Below, piece by piece: positions 22,592 through 35,277 of a stretch of DNA of 64,000 nt; positions within the stretch are counted from its first letter, which is position 1; the number at the start of each line of letters is the position of its first letter. The notes below the pieces were generated by a model. The model did no database searches and was not told where the DNA came from. It worked only from the letters and a program-made list of their open reading frames with translations. A program made the position numbers and the translations under genes. Source of the DNA: Monosporascus cannonballus (lineage: Eukaryota > Ascomycota > Sordariomycetes > Xylariales); assembly GCA_004154925.1 (NCBI GenBank), contig QJNS01000265.1, positions 42,876-106,875 on the forward strand, in the 5' to 3' direction.

Positions 22592-22862
22592 ATGGAGAAC
22601 GGGTGGGGACAGCTAGATTGGGGAATAGTCAAGTTTGACCGACACTGGCACATCCTGTCAGATATAGGGGACATCAGTTGTGTTCTTGTATTCAGCTAAG
22701 TTGTAGGTGCTATCGCACGCGTACAACTCTAAGTAGCTGAGCCACGGAACATATATGAGCCGATAAGTATGGGACCTTTCCGTATATGGGGAGCGCTCCG
22801 CACCCCCCAGCTAGCTGACACATCCAGTAAAATTACAAAGGTACTCCTTGTAGGAGGGATTA
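22592..22862. other. unassigned sequence of normal composition
   Basis: About 270 bp without RIP signature or open frame. It probably belongs with 21593-22114, the TIR element having inserted between. It ends where A4 begins inside reverse transcriptase. Confidence 0.5.
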
Positions 22863-23486
22863 AATAGTTTTCAGGACTAAATACGGACTATTTAAATATT
22901 TGGTTACGCTTATAGGCCTTTAGAACGTATTAGGAATTTTCTAGCGAATAATAAATTATATATTATAAAAATACTTCGTTATTATAGTTATATACTATCT
23001 CGATAACATGTTTATTTATTCGGAAACGGAAAAAGTGTATTCAAAATACGTTTATCAAGGTTTTTAAGTTTTAAAAAAAGCCAAATTATTAATTAACGCC
23101 AAAAACGTTAATATCACAAATAAAAAAAATAAAATATCTGAGATATATTATTACTCTAAGTTATATTAAAATAAATCGAAAGCAAAGCGTTATAATTATA
23201 GAATAATAAATACTAATTATCGTTATGTAGGTACATGCATTCCTTGGATTTGGCAATTATTACAGCAAATTTATCCGAAATTTTAGTAGGATTATTATTC
23301 CTTTAACTACTTTCATTGCAAAAAAAGGCTCGAATAAATACTATAAATAAACAAGATATTTTAAGAATTTAAAAATGCAATACTAACAAACCAATATTAA
23401 TTATAGACGATTTAGCACGCCCTGTCGAACTAAAAACCGATACCTCAGATTACGACTTAAATGTAGTTATCGGATAACGAAATAAT
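22863..23486 (+). pseudogene. pol of A4, RT part
   Basis: This is a reverse transcriptase fragment with Y-Y-L-D-N in place of YLDD (near 22990) and the following F-L-G-F-G-N-Y-Y-S-K-F-I-R connection near 23240. It is truncated on the left and split from its RNase H by Rep-I and A5. Stops are frequent. Confidence 0.78.
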
Positions 23487-23507
23487 GAATTGGGGTAGGG
23501 AGAGTTG

Positions 23508-23893
23508 TGTGACGGCTAGGCGGTTTAACCAACTATTAAACCTTAAGTCGACGGGTTTATGTTGGCAGGAGTATCGTGGGAATCTGAGCAATAAATACAG
23601 TAACGTATTACGTCTCGTAATACCAAGGGTGCCTTGGGTAACGAAGTGTTATTTTAAGCTGAAGTTATTTAGACTATGGAATTAATGAGCGTATATATCC
23701 TTTTCCTTTAGCTGGATTACCACCAGTAAGTTGGTGATCCGGTTTACTGGCTTACTACCAGTGAGCTGGTGATCCGGCTTACTGGCTTACCACTAGTGAG
23801 CTGGTGATCCATTACGTGACCTGATTTACATAGTTTTTTTGGCCTTTTTTGTTGCGACCGTTTTTGGAGGCCGTGGCTTGTTAGGTCGTAATA
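23508..23893 (-). repeat. 3' LTR of A5
   Basis: This 386 bp LTR starts (plus orientation) TGTGACGGCTAGG; its other end, CGTAATA, is a mutated CGTAACA. It has three tandem inverted-word units at about 23710-23810. Confidence 0.93.
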
Positions 23894-23934
23894 CGATCTC
23901 CCTTTTCCCATAATCTTGTCCTTAAGATTTCTTT

Positions 23935-24540
23935 TTTCCTGGTAAGTTTTTTCTATATACCTTTAATATATCTTCCGGTATATCCAAACGTCGTTCTCGC
24001 AAATCCGAACAGCGACTTGCTTTGATTAATTTAATTTAATTCGAAGGTTTTAACGTAATACCTTATTTTTTTTGTTTTGTTTAATAGCTTAATTGCTAAA
24101 TAATAAATAAGGTTTCTCGTTATAAGGAATATGTTTGTTAAGGTCGTTCGTGTAATAAACCAGAAATCCCTTTTTTCATAATTAATCGCCATATCGCAAA
24201 ATCAAAAAAATTAAAAGAAAAAAAGCTAACGGCCGAAAAATCTTTATCCGAAGCTTTTACGCGTTTCTTTTACATACGTCGTCAGCGTTAATATTATCAG
24301 TTTTAGGGTGCGAAACTTATTAATCGTACCCTTTAATCTTTGGATAATTTTAACGATTTTATGTAGTTGGAATCGGAATCTGTAATTAAGGTTTAAGCCT
24401 TAAAAAGGGTAAACGTTATTAATTGGAATACGGTGGACCAAGGGCTTCTTTCCGTAGATCTCATGGATTAAGATGTTATTATTTCGGGTGGTTCCGCCGT
24501 TATTAGTAAAAATTCTTTAATAGGCGTTAGACGCCAGTAA
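23935..24540 (+). pseudogene. antisense coiled-coil ORF of family A (A5 copy)
   Basis: On the plus strand, hence antisense to A5, a degraded frame matches the A2 and A3 antisense proteins: F-N-V-I-P-Y-F aligns with F-E-V-M-P-Y-S. A Lys/Glu-rich stretch follows (K-S-K-K-L-K-E-K-K-L-T-A-E-K). It ends at TAA 24538-24540 next to the end of pol, as in A2. The start is not resolved. Stops are numerous and frames shift. Confidence 0.45.
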
Positions 24541-27500
24541 CATTTTTAACGGATTTCCAGGTATTTTCGGAATTTGGGTATTTTTTCCACTTAATTAGGT
24601 ACTGGGTAAATCCGTTTTGTTTTCGCATGTTGAAGATTTTTTCCATTTCGTATACTTATTTGTCTTTTATTTCCATATCGTTTTGTACCGTATGTATTTT
24701 GATTATATCTGTTACTAATTTGAATAAGGAAATATGAAAAATTGGATAAAATTTAATTTTTAATAGAAATTTTAATTGGTAATTGTTTTCTGAGATTTTC
24801 TTGGCGATTTTGTATGGACCGATATATTTAAAATCGAATTTTTTGCTAGGTCGCTTTATTTAAATATTTTTTGTAACGAGGAAAATTATTTCCCCTTTTA
24901 CGAAAGTTAGTTTTTTCAATTTTTTCTAATTATAATATTTATTTATTTGATTTCGTTCGAATTCCAATTCTGTTTTTATTTCCTGGTATAATTGTTATAG
25001 CTATTTTAACGTAAAGATTATTTTGATATTAATTAAACCGTTATCGCCTATTTTTTTGTAAATTTCCGGGATAGAACCAAAATTTACGTTCGTAAATATT
25101 ATCTTAATACTTTCGTAATAGCTGGTATTATAAGTTAATTAAGTAATTAATAGTTTTTTAACCTAGTTATTTTGTTCGTAATTAATATAATATCGTAAAT
25201 AAATATTTAAAGTTTAATTTATTCGTTTTATTTATTCGTTTATTTATAGTTTAAATATGTTAGATAACTTATAATTTAGGCCGATTTATAATATTAAGCC
25301 TTATTAAAATTTAAATGCGAATATCGATCCTTTATTTAATATAATTTTTATTAATAATCCATATATATTGAAAATATATTTAAAAAAATATATATTAGTT
25401 ATTCGGCGTTTGTATCTTTATAATATAATAAAAAATAGGAAAATTTCGTGAATCGATCGACGATTACGAAAATGCTGTCGTAATATATTCCCGTAACTGG
25501 ATCTTTTGATATAAAAAGCTTAATAATAAAATCGAATGTAATTAAATATTATGGTTACTTTGTAACTGGTAATAGCTATAATTTTCCGTATAACTTATAT
25601 CGTTAAGTCTTTATTTTGGCGCAAATATTATATTGTCGTATAATTTTTTGTATTATTAATTTTATTCTAAGAAAAAAATATTCGCGTTAAAATCGTTTTA
25701 AGGTTTTATGGATTACTGAATATTTATATAATTAATATTTATATATTTTTCGTACTAGATTTTTTGGGTATTCTTCTGGAATTTATATTTTATTCGTTTT
25801 TTGGTTTTTTGGTTTTTTGGAAAATTATCCTTATATTATTAAATTCTTTAATGCATATCGAAAGGTATTACCCGAATCGTCGTAATCTGTCATAAACGTA
25901 AATGTTTTTCTGTAATAATATCAAAAATTATATAGCTAATTTTAACCAATTCTTTTCGAGGTTTAGTCGCCTGCTTAAAGCATTTACTTTGCCGTTTTCT
26001 GAACCTTTTTTATGGATAATAACGAAGTCGAAATTTGCCAATTTTTTTATATAACGAAATTATCGTCCTGTTAGTTCCTTGGTTATGGTAAATCGGATAA
26101 GATTTTGATAATCCGTATAAACCTTAACCTAGTGCAAATTTCCCTTTAGAAAATACCTAAATTTTCGAAATGCCATAATAATGGCCATAAATTCCTTATT
26201 TAGAATGCCGTAATTAAATTCGGTTGTTTTTAATTTATAGGAAAAAAATGTAATAAGGTTTAATTTACCTTAATTATTTCGTTATCCGATTATTACGCTT
26301 AATACGTAATCCGAAATATTAGTTTTTAATTTAACGGGGCGGTTTGGATTATATATAATTAGTATTGGTTTGCTGGTAATTATATTTTTAATATCTTAAA
26401 ATGGTTTTTCCGTATCTGGCGTCTATTTGAATTTTTTTTTCGTAAGATTTATTAAAGGTATAGTTATTTTATCAAAATTTCGATTAAACTTTTTATAATA
26501 ATTAACGAATCCAAGAAATGCCTGTACCTCCTTAATTATTATTAACGTTTGTTATTTTGTAATTGTAGCGATTTTCTTGGGGTCCATCTTAATATATTCT
26601 GGGGTAATAATATGTCCCAGATATTTTATTTCCTGTATATAGAATTAATTCTTTTCCGCGTTAATAAATAACTTTACGTTCTGTAAAGCTTAAAGAACTT
26701 TATAAACTTATTTTGCGTATATTTTTTCCGTTTCCGAAAAGATAAGAATATCGTCGAAATAATAAACGACGAAAATATCGAGGTATTTTCGTAGTACGTA
26801 ATTAATTATTTGCTGAAAAGTTACTGGTACGTTCGTAAGTCCCATTAATATAACCAAATACTTAAATAATCCATATTTTGTCCTAAAAGCTATTTTTTAT
26901 TCGTATCCTTTTTTGATCTTAATAAGGTTATATCCGTTTTTAAAATCGAATATTATAAATTATTTAGTTCCGTAAAATCGGTTTTTCATTTTCGTAATTA
27001 AATGTAATAATATTCGATTTTTAACAGTAACGTCGTTTAGTTATCGATAATTAATTATAAGTCGCAGTTTCCCATTTTTTTAAGTACGAAAAATATCGGA
27101 TATCCTGCCGGTAATTTCGAAAATCGAATTTATCCTTTTTATAATTAATTTTTTAAGTATTTTTTTGAAAATATATAATTCGTTTTTACTAAGATTGTAA
27201 ATAAGGTAAAACTTTATCAAAAATCTTTTTTTAAGGATTATTTCATAATTTTATTTATTATGTTCTAGTAATTTTATATCGAGCTTTTTCCTGAAAAGCT
27301 GCTTATATCTATGGTATTATAATAACATATTAATTAGATTTTCTAATTCCTTAGGCTATTATTCGTATTGTTCCAGATCGTTATTTAATTGCCTTAATTT
27401 CGCTCTAATAATAATAACGATGCGTCGTATTTTTCTTTAATATCCGTTTTTTTATATTTTATTTCTTTGGGTAATAAGGTATCTGTCGTATCCTTATGCT

Positions 27501-28849
27501 TGCATTCATCGTCATCATTAATCGAATATTAAGATTTCAAATTTTCCTTTTTTATTTATTAATAAGGAATAAAACAAATTTTACCTGGCCAGTTTCGCCG
27601 TTAATCAAAACTCCGTACTGGCGTATCCATAATAATCCTAAGATTATATCGTAATTCCTAAATAAAACGATATCGAAATTAACCGTCTAATATTATTCTT
27701 TGATAAAAATCTCGAAGTAATCAATTTCGCGTATAATTTTTCCGTTATCGTAAGCGAATTCCTGACTTTCGGCATTCGTTATTATGTAAGGTTCCAACTT
27801 ATTTTTCCATAGCAGTTTAAACTTATTAATTATATTTGATATAATATAATTTCCGCCCAAAACTCCGTAATCCACCATTGTAATATATTAATACGTTCCG
27901 ATTCGTATATCCAAAATAATAAGGTCGTTAATATTTCTTATTATCGCGTTTAAAATCTTTTTTAGGAATTCCTTTTAATTACTTTGGATTTTATTATTTT
28001 GCGGCTTTTTAATAAGTAATTTTTTTCTTTTAATTTTTATTTAAATCGGTTAAGCCTTATTTATATTTTTTCGTTTAACGCGTTAAGCTGTTATATTTAT
28101 CGTTATTGTCGGCATATTATTCTTTCGAATTATATTAATTGTTTTTGATTTTTTTATAATTTTTTTCCTTATCGAATAAATTATTCTTTTATGTTTGTAA
28201 TTATATTCTATTATGCGTCGTTTTGGTTATCGTTTTAAAGATCTTTTATAAATTAACGTATCTTTTCCTTAAAAGCTTTTTTTTCGTAAGGATTTATAAT
28301 AAATACTAATTAAAAATAAAAGTTCGTAATAACTTTTTAATAATGCTGTTTTACCGTACGCTGGATTAATTCTTTTTCCGTTTAATAATTATATTATCCA
28401 TAATAACAAAAGGGATTTTCCTGCAGGTATTACTTTTTTTCGGGCCAACTTTTTGCTTTGGCCAGTTATTGGGCATTTTTTGGGGTTATAATTCGAAATT
28501 ATCGATATTATTATTTATTATTTTTGTTATGCCCGGTTCGGTTTAAAAAATCGAATCCCTTATAATATATGCGGGTAATTCGTACGTAAATATATTATTT
28601 CCATTTTTCGTAATTAAGGTATTTTCGTCGTCGATAGTATATGGCGTATATTCTGCCATATCGATCGGATGTTCCGGGACAGATTTCTTTTATCCAACTC
28701 TGGTATTCGCGTAGTTATTTTTGTAATGCCTTTTATTATGCTCGTATTACTTGTTAAGCTAGCTTTTTGGCTTTTTGCATTTTTCGTCGGATTTTTTGTC
28801 GTAATGGTCCTTATTGGACTTTTTGCTTAAAACCTGATATGTACTTAGT
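24527..28849 (-). pseudogene. pol of A5 (PR to chromodomain)
   Basis: This is the Pol remnant on the minus strand. Protease is within 27693-27878, where the frame is open: M-V-D-Y-G-V-L-G-G-N-Y-I, then E-F-A-Y-D-N-G-K-I-I-R-E-I. Reverse transcriptase has an intact Y-F-D-D box near 26750. RNase H, integrase and a chromodomain follow towards the left, ending at 24527. The protease again has D-Y-G. Many TAA/TAG stops. Confidence 0.82.
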
Positions 28850-29791
28850 TTAAATTATGTTAATGGCCTTATTATCGTTTTCTTAATTATTCCTGGACTG
28901 TCCCTCCGGTACAGGGGTCCAGTTATCTTATCGTAATTTCTTGGGTTTCTTATACTTATAGGCCTTATATCCCATTTTGCTACAATTAAAGCACTTAATC
29001 TGGCTCCAATTTTGTTTGTGGGTAACGCCGAATTCCATAGGTCCTGGCGTCGTTCCATAAGAAATAAAGGGTACGTTTCGTTTTTTCCCCTAGTTGAACT
29101 TATATCCCGAACGTAAGGCATATTATTCTTTTTTCTTCTGTCATCTTTTAAACTGTCGATTATCAATCTTAATTACCTTTGCGATATACCGGTCCAGGGT
29201 AATTAATTATTCGATCCGTATAATTTTATTTTTTATATCGTTTTTTAATCCTTTATAAAATATATCGATAAGGGCATCGGTTTCATCATCTCCCCATCCT
29301 GCTTTAGCCGCAAAACTTTTAAAAGTTACGGTATATTTAGATGTAGGTCCTTTTTGTCGGAATTATAAAAATTATTAAGCCGTTAATCGTTTTTTATCCG
29401 GGTTGCCGAAATTATCGCGCATTTTGTTTTCGAAATTGGTATAAGTCGAAAAGATTTCGTTAATAAAATTTTTCTTATTTACTTTTTTTATTTCCAGGAA
29501 ATTTCTTATAATAAGCTTAAACTAATTAGCCGTATTTCCTGTTAATTATGCTTCCACTGCTAGGACCATATCCGTTAAGTTATTAAGATTTAGGAAACGA
29601 AAGTAAACTTATGCCTAAATTAAGAAAGTCTAAGGGTTACTTTTTCCATCGTAAGGTTCTGATTTTTTCGGCTTTATACAAGCGAAAAAGGGTTAGGCAG
29701 GCGTGGCCCTAAGTTATCGAACTTTTTTCTCCAATTCCCGAATTCGAGCCTAAAGCTGTTAAATAAGGGTTTCCTAAATGTTAGTCGACAT
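28850..29791 (-). pseudogene. gag of A5
   Basis: Gag starts at the preserved ATG 29789-29791 (M-S-T). The nucleocapsid near 28970-29015 reads N-W-S-Q-I-K-C-F-N followed by G-K-M-type residues. Before it comes a Pro/Gly segment, Y-G-T-T-P-G-P-M-E-F-G-V-T-H. A 103-codon open frame at 28855-29166 is the neighbouring frame over this region. The capsid part carries several stops. Confidence 0.75.
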
Positions 29792-29851
29792 TTTGACAAT
29801 ATTAAATATTGCTCAAAGTCTAACGGTACTATTGAATAAGACCTTGTAACG

Positions 29852-30237
29852 TATAACGGCTAAGCAATTTAACCAATTATTAAACCTTAAGTCGACGGGT
29901 TTATGTTAGCAGAAATATCGTAGGAATTTAAGCAATAAATACAGTAACGTATTACGTTTCGTGGTACCAAGGGTGCCTTGGGTAACGAAGTATTATTGCA
30001 AGCTAAAGCTATCTAGATTATGGAATTAATGAACGTATATATCCTTCTCCTTTAGCTGGATCACCACCAATAAGTTGGTGATCCGGCTCACTGGCTCACC
30101 ACCAATGAGCTGGTGATCCGGCTCACTGGCTCACCACCAGTAAGCTGGTGATCCATCACGTGACCTGATCCACATAGTTTTCTTGGCCTTCTCCGTTGCG
30201 ACCGTTCTTGGAGGCCGTGGCTTGTCGGGTCGTAACA
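29852..30237 (-). repeat. 5' LTR of A5
   Basis: A 386 bp LTR, same length as its partner, with U3 repeat units at about 30055-30155 and GTCACGTGAC-type palindrome (ATCACGTGAC) beside them. Its terminal CGTAACA is intact. Confidence 0.94.
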
Positions 30238-30242
30238 AGTTG

Positions 30243-30498
30243 GTCCTGATCAGTGCGGATAAACAAGCTATGTCACAATGCAGAAAGGGATTGCCGAGAT
30301 AAAGAACTTATTCCGACTGTATTGATGGTGTTGAATCTTGATGACTGAAGCTTTGAAAAACATGATAAGTGGTGGTCATGATGGTTGTGATCTTGGGGTT
30401 GAACCTATAGCAAAAAAGAACTCCTTAATATACATGTAAGATTTAGGCCTTCTAATCAGCCGAGGCTGATTATAGGCGTAACACCCTGTCCCACTTCA
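30243..30498 (+). repeat. Rep-I copy 1 (main part; first 21 bp at 23487-23507)
   Basis: This repeat is present twice in the window in opposite orientation. Copy 1 is split by A5: its first 21 bp plus the AGTTG target are on the left and the rest on the right. Joined, it is about 277 bp. The ends are GAATTGGGG and CCCACTTCA, a 9-10 bp imperfect inverted pair. A hairpin AATCAGCC / GGCTGATT lies near the right end. It sits in A4 RNase H with similar 5 bp flanks (ATAAT and ATATT). It may be a solo LTR of an unseen family or a MITE. Confidence 0.65.
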
Positions 30499-32255
30499 AT
30501 ATTTAAGGCAAATTATATCCTATCGTATTGTTTTCGTACAAATTAAAAAAAACTCGAATTTAATTACGCTATTCCAAACAAAATATTTATGGTTATTATT
30601 ATAACTTTTCGACATTTCAAATATTTTCTTAAAGAAAATCTTTATCAGATTAAGATTTATACGGATTATCAAAATGTTACCCGTTTTATTACAACTAAAG
30701 AACTTATAGAACGATAATTACAATACGCAAAAAAAAATAGAGAACTTCGATTTCGTTAGTATTTATAAAAAGGGCGTAAAAACGGCAAAACCGATACCTT
30801 AAGTAAGCAAAAAAAAATTAAAAAAATAGTTAAAGTTAATTATATGAGTTTAGACATTATTCTAAAAAGAAATCCATAATTACTTTAAATTACGATAATA
30901 CGAGTTATATTATATAATATATCCTAAAATATCATAAAACATAATAACAATTTCCTAAAATACTAAAACATTAAATAGGTTACAAGTTTCAGAAAAATAT
31001 TAAATGAATTTAATACGTTATATATATAAATATTGGCTATATAGATATCTAGGAATTTATAAACCTTTAAAAGAATGTTAACATATTTAGTATTTTTAAA
31101 AATAAAAAAAATAATTTAAAAAATACGACGATAATACAACATTTATATTAAGGTCAAAAGATAACGATATAAATCTTACGGAAAATTATAACTATTAGTA
31201 ATCTTAAAAAGACTATAGGACTTAATTATTATAAACTTTATTACTAAACTTCTCTTTTCCAAAAATCCAGAAACAGAAATATATTACGATAGCATTTTCA
31301 TAATCCTCGACAGATTTACAAAGCTTTTCTATTCTTTACTCTATTAAAAAAACATTAATACCGAACAAATAACATGCATCTTTCTTAGAAATATCTGTAA
31401 TATATACAGATTATTATATAAAATTATTTCCAATAAAGAAACCATATATACTTTCAAATTTTAAGAAAGCATTATAACATAAATCGGCTTAAATTATAAG
31501 TTATCCGACGCGTTTAAACGTTAAACAGAAAGACAAAAAAATAATTAAAGTAGACTTTAAAAACGTATTTAAAATATTATATGAATTATAAGCACAATAA
31601 CTAAGTTAAAAAGTTACTTATCATCTAATCAACAAATAGTACTAATTATTGCGAAAGTATTAAAACGATTTTAATAAATGCAAACTTTAATTTTACGCCT
31701 AATATTTACAAAACGCATACAACGGACCTCTTAATATTTAGAACATATTTACATAAAATAACTTAAGTAGCTAAATTAAAATATTAAAATAAAAATAAAA
31801 ATTGTAAGTAACTAAATAAGTATATACTGTAAATAAAAGAAATTAAAAAAATTAACTTTCTAAAAAGGAAAAATAATTCACCTTTTTACTCAAAGCATTT
31901 AAACGAAAAGACTTAATAAAAAACTCTATTTTAAATACATCGATCTATATAAAAGTATTGAGAAAATATTATAAAAAATAATTACTAGTAAAAACCCTTA
32001 TCAAAAATGAAATTTTATCTCGTTTTTTATATTCTTTTACTCAAGTTAACAGCAAATACCATTAAAGTTCAAACGGAACGAAAAGATATAAAACTAAAAA
32101 ACGAAATTACATATAAAGTAAAAGGGTTTTTTTAATATACGAAAACAAAAACAAACTTACCCAGTATTTAATTAAATAAAAATATTATCCGAATTTCGAA
32201 AATATCTGGAAACTCGCGAAAAAGTCTTATAAACGCCTAATGGCTGTTAAAAAGC
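30499..32255 (+). pseudogene. pol of A4, RNase H to chromodomain
   Basis: This resumes the RNase H segment found before 23486, then integrase remnants, then a chromodomain end (near 32200) with E-N-I-W-K-L-type residues followed by the conserved family A stop. Mutation is heavier than in A2. Confidence 0.72.
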
Positions 32256-32337
32256 TTTTACTAGCGATAATGCCGCCAAAACTACATTTACTCCAATTAA
32301 TTACGTTTATAAAAGTTCAGTCGATACTTTCTGTAAG

Positions 32338-32520
32338 ATAAGAGAGGGTGCGACGCTAATCACAAGACCAAAAGATCAGCAATTCCATACCCTTTCTGGG
32401 CTATATCAGCAACTAGTTCCTTTTCTTGATATTTGGAGACGCCTTATCAGGATATATGGGGTCCTGTTCTAGCCATTTTGGCTATAAAGGGCTGCTTTAT
32501 CTCATACTTTCTAACTCCGA
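32338..32520. other. short insert of normal composition in A4 3' region
   Basis: About 180 bp with abundant CpA/TpG sits inside the strongly mutated 3' region of A4 and has no counterpart in A2, A3 or A7. No terminal inverted repeat or clear target duplication is seen. It may be a small non-autonomous element or captured host DNA. Confidence 0.4.
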
Positions 32521-33074
32521 CCAATTAAAGAACGTAATAATGTCTGGAACGACATTTACATAGTACGCCATATGTTTTTATTTTTCTTATTCCTTTTTAC
32601 GCTTTAATTCGTTTAACTTCTTTAATAACTGTAAACTTCGAACTAATATACGTAATATACGCTCGATCTACAACTTTTTTGTTTTCGAAAATAACGAACT
32701 TTAACCTTTACTCGTTTTATCTTTTTTTTCGCTTTTTCGAATTCGGATTTTGTTTGTAAGTGGTTAAAAACGAAATGTTTTAATTAGAAGGTAAAAAGGC
32801 CAATAATATCGCAGAGGCCTTAGTTTTGCGTTATATAATTATCGTATCGAATAGAATTTATTATAAAAGCGTAATAAAGTAATAATCTGCGGCCAGCATA
32901 ATACGAATATGCGAGCATATTTACGGTACGAAAAGTAATAAGTTTAAGCAAATATTCCGTTCTTTAATTTTTTCGTAAATTATTTTTTCGATACGGCCGA
33001 ATATAATAAATTAAGCAGAAATAACTTATAAAAAAAAAGGTCTTAATGACAAAAATTATAAAAAAGGAAAATCG

Positions 33075-33726
33075 TATTACGACTTGATAAAGTGCGGCCT
33101 CCGGAAACGGTCGTAACAAAGATTTACGGGCTAAGTGAGTCAAATTATATAATGGCTCAATAGGATCGATCTATCACGTCTTGACAAACCACGCCCTCTA
33201 GAAACGGTCGCAACAGGGACAGCCAAGAAGACCAAGTGGGCCAGATCACGTGACGGATCACCAACTCACTGGTTGTGAGCCAGTGAGCCGGATCAAGATA
33301 TATACGTTCGTTATTCCCATAGTCTAGAAAGCAGCAGCTTGCAATAAAACATCGTTACCCAAGATACCCTTGGTATTACGAGACGTGACCATTTACTGTA
33401 TCTATTGCTCAGATTCCCACGATACTCCTGCCAACATAAACCCGTGCAACTAAGGTTTAATAGTTGGTTAAACCCCCTAGCCGTCAAAAGATCGTAAAAC
33501 CTTGAAGCCAGCTTCGATAAAATTAATAAGTTACAGTATATAAATATATTTATTTCCATAGTCCTGATAATACCACCTCGTAGTAATACTTCGTTACTCA
33601 ATACGCCCGTAATATTACGATATATAACCAATTACTATATTCATTTTTCTAAATCTTACGATATTCCTGCCAATATAAACTCGTATGACTTAGATTTAAT
33701 AGTTAGTTAAAGCAGGAGCTGTCACA
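33075..33726 (+). repeat. 3' LTR of A4, interrupted
   Basis: The outer LTR begins TATTACGACTTG at 33075, is broken at about 33171, resumes at about 33489 and ends GCTGTCACA at 33726. The part between is another family A LTR. Confidence 0.82.
33172..33488 (+). repeat. solo family A LTR nested in the A4 LTR
   Basis: It starts TATCACGTCTTGACAAACC and ends GCCGTCAAA, about 317 bp. Flanks are CGATC on the left and AGATC on the right, a target duplication with one mismatch. It contains GATCACGTGACGG and CACTGG / CCAGTG words in U3 and is far less mutated than the outer LTR, so it is younger. Confidence 0.78.
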
Positions 33727-34588
33727 ATAAAGGTTAATGTTTTTAGTTATATTTGGAGACCTTATTACGCCGTAACTCTTTTTTCCTCTGAAATATCGTA
33801 ATTATTCTGAAGTTTGTTTTTTAAATTAATATATTTGAAAAGAACGTGGTGAATAGATTTTCTTTATATAACTTTTAATTTTTCAAGACATTTTTTATAA
33901 TAAGTTCAAATTAATATATTATATCGTCCGTAGGATACGTTGCTATTTTAATAATATATAACCAACGAAATAAGCTCCTGCTTAAATCAGAAAAATATAT
34001 ATAATGTTTTTTTTTTACAGAGAACCAGGTTTTTGACGTTTATTTGTTAGCATTAATTAGCGCAAAAAATATAGCTTTAACTTAATTTATAAATTATCGG
34101 ATTTACTTTTGAAGTCATTTAATTTTGTTCTAAAATTATTAAATCGTTATATTTTAGAATGTTGAACGATATAGCAACGATAAATATTATTTAAAGTCTC
34201 ACGGTACTACTGAACAAAGGCTGGCAATATATAACGGCCAGGAGTTTAACCAACTATTAAACCTTAGTCGTACGAGTTGATGTTAATAAAAGTATCGTAT
34301 AAATCTAAGTAATAAAATAATTTAAAAAGGTTTCGTAACATTAAGAGTATTTTAACTAACGAGGTTATATTACATATTAGTATAATTTAAATTGTAAGAA
34401 GGCTAATAATCGAATTTATGTACTTAAGTTATACTAATGGTCGAACAATTCGCGTTCGACTCTACATGAGTCGTAGTTGAACCGACTTTGTTCGACCAAT
34501 TTGCGTTACATAACCTTCTATCAAGGTCGAGAATACTTAGTGTCTTGTCCTGACCGTCTTTGTAGGCCTTTGGTATCAGACCATAACA
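33727..34588 (-). mobile_element. family A fragment A6: LTR and start of gag
   Basis: This minus-strand remnant has an LTR at 34230-34588 (ending CCATAACA on the plus strand) and, to its left, about 500 bp aligning with the first part of A1 gag. The rest of the element is missing, cut at or near the A4 LTR end. Mutation load is high. The U3 array here consists of GTTCGAC / GTCGAAC words (about 34440-34500). Confidence 0.72.
34230..34588 (-). repeat. LTR of A6
   Basis: A 359 bp family A LTR in minus orientation. The shared R-U5 part is recognisable (TTTAACCAACTATTAAACC); the U3 array differs from other copies. Confidence 0.78.
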
Positions 34589-35277
34589 CTTTACCTTAGC
34601 TTTTATATCTTCGTTATTTTTTTAAATGCCTTTTAAGCTTACTTTTTATAATTTAATAATTATTATAAATAATTTAGATTATGAAAAAGCTTTTTAAAAA
34701 GGAACCAGTACATTTTCGAATTATTTAATAGATTGTGAGAATAATAATTTAATAAATTATTATATTATAAGAAAACCTTATAGAATACATATAATGAAAT
34801 GAATAAAACAAGATGTAAAGTAACGGTGAAGTTTATAAATAAATGTAATAATAATATAGAAACAATATTATCGTATAGCTTAACTATAAAGATTTTAAAT
34901 CCTTTGTAATTTTTGTAAAACCGAAATAAAAATTTTGAGCTTTTTTTAAATCTATTATTCTTATAAACACTTTTAGTTAATTATTAAATATTTTTAAGTT
35001 GCTTTTTCGAAGCTCTCAATTTGATAAATAATGTATTCAAATTGAAGGATACGTTTAGGTATACATTTTAAAAGGATTACGAATTTCATAATTCGAAATA
35101 GGTGCCTTTTAGTTTATAATATTTTCCAATGTTTTACAAATTAAGTGTTATCAAGCAGTTTAAAATTAAAAAAGTGCTATTTAAATATAAATATTTATCA
35201 CGCAATACAATAAAATCTTATAAATTTTAAAAACTTATTAATTGTTAAATATAATTATTGTTACACCTCAGCTAGAG
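34589..35277. other. AT-rich spacer
   Basis: About 690 bp of very AT-rich sequence with no frame and no clear match to families A, B or D. It may be an older transposon remnant mutated beyond recognition. Confidence 0.5.

Larger units (their letters stand above)
23508..30237 (-). mobile_element. Ty3/gypsy retrotransposon A5 (family A), full length
   Basis: This is a complete minus-strand element with two 386 bp LTRs (23508-23893 and 29852-30237) and a perfect target duplication AGTTG (23503-23507 and 30238-30242), inserted in Rep-I copy 1. In its own direction the order is LTR, gag (from 29791), protease, RT, RNase H, integrase, chromodomain (pol ends at 24527), antisense frame, LTR. The LTRs match A1 closely, including the three-unit U3 repeat. 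RIP is strong inside and weak in the LTRs. Confidence 0.95.
22863..33726 (+). mobile_element. Ty3/gypsy retrotransposon A4 (family A), 5'-truncated, interrupted
   Basis: This copy starts inside reverse transcriptase at about 22863, continues to about 23486, and resumes at about 30499 after Rep-I copy 1 and A5. It then runs through RNase H, integrase, chromodomain and 3' region to an LTR at 33075-33726. Both halves align with consecutive parts of A2. The 3' LTR contains a second, solo LTR. It is one of the oldest elements here, judged by nesting and mutation load. Confidence 0.85.
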
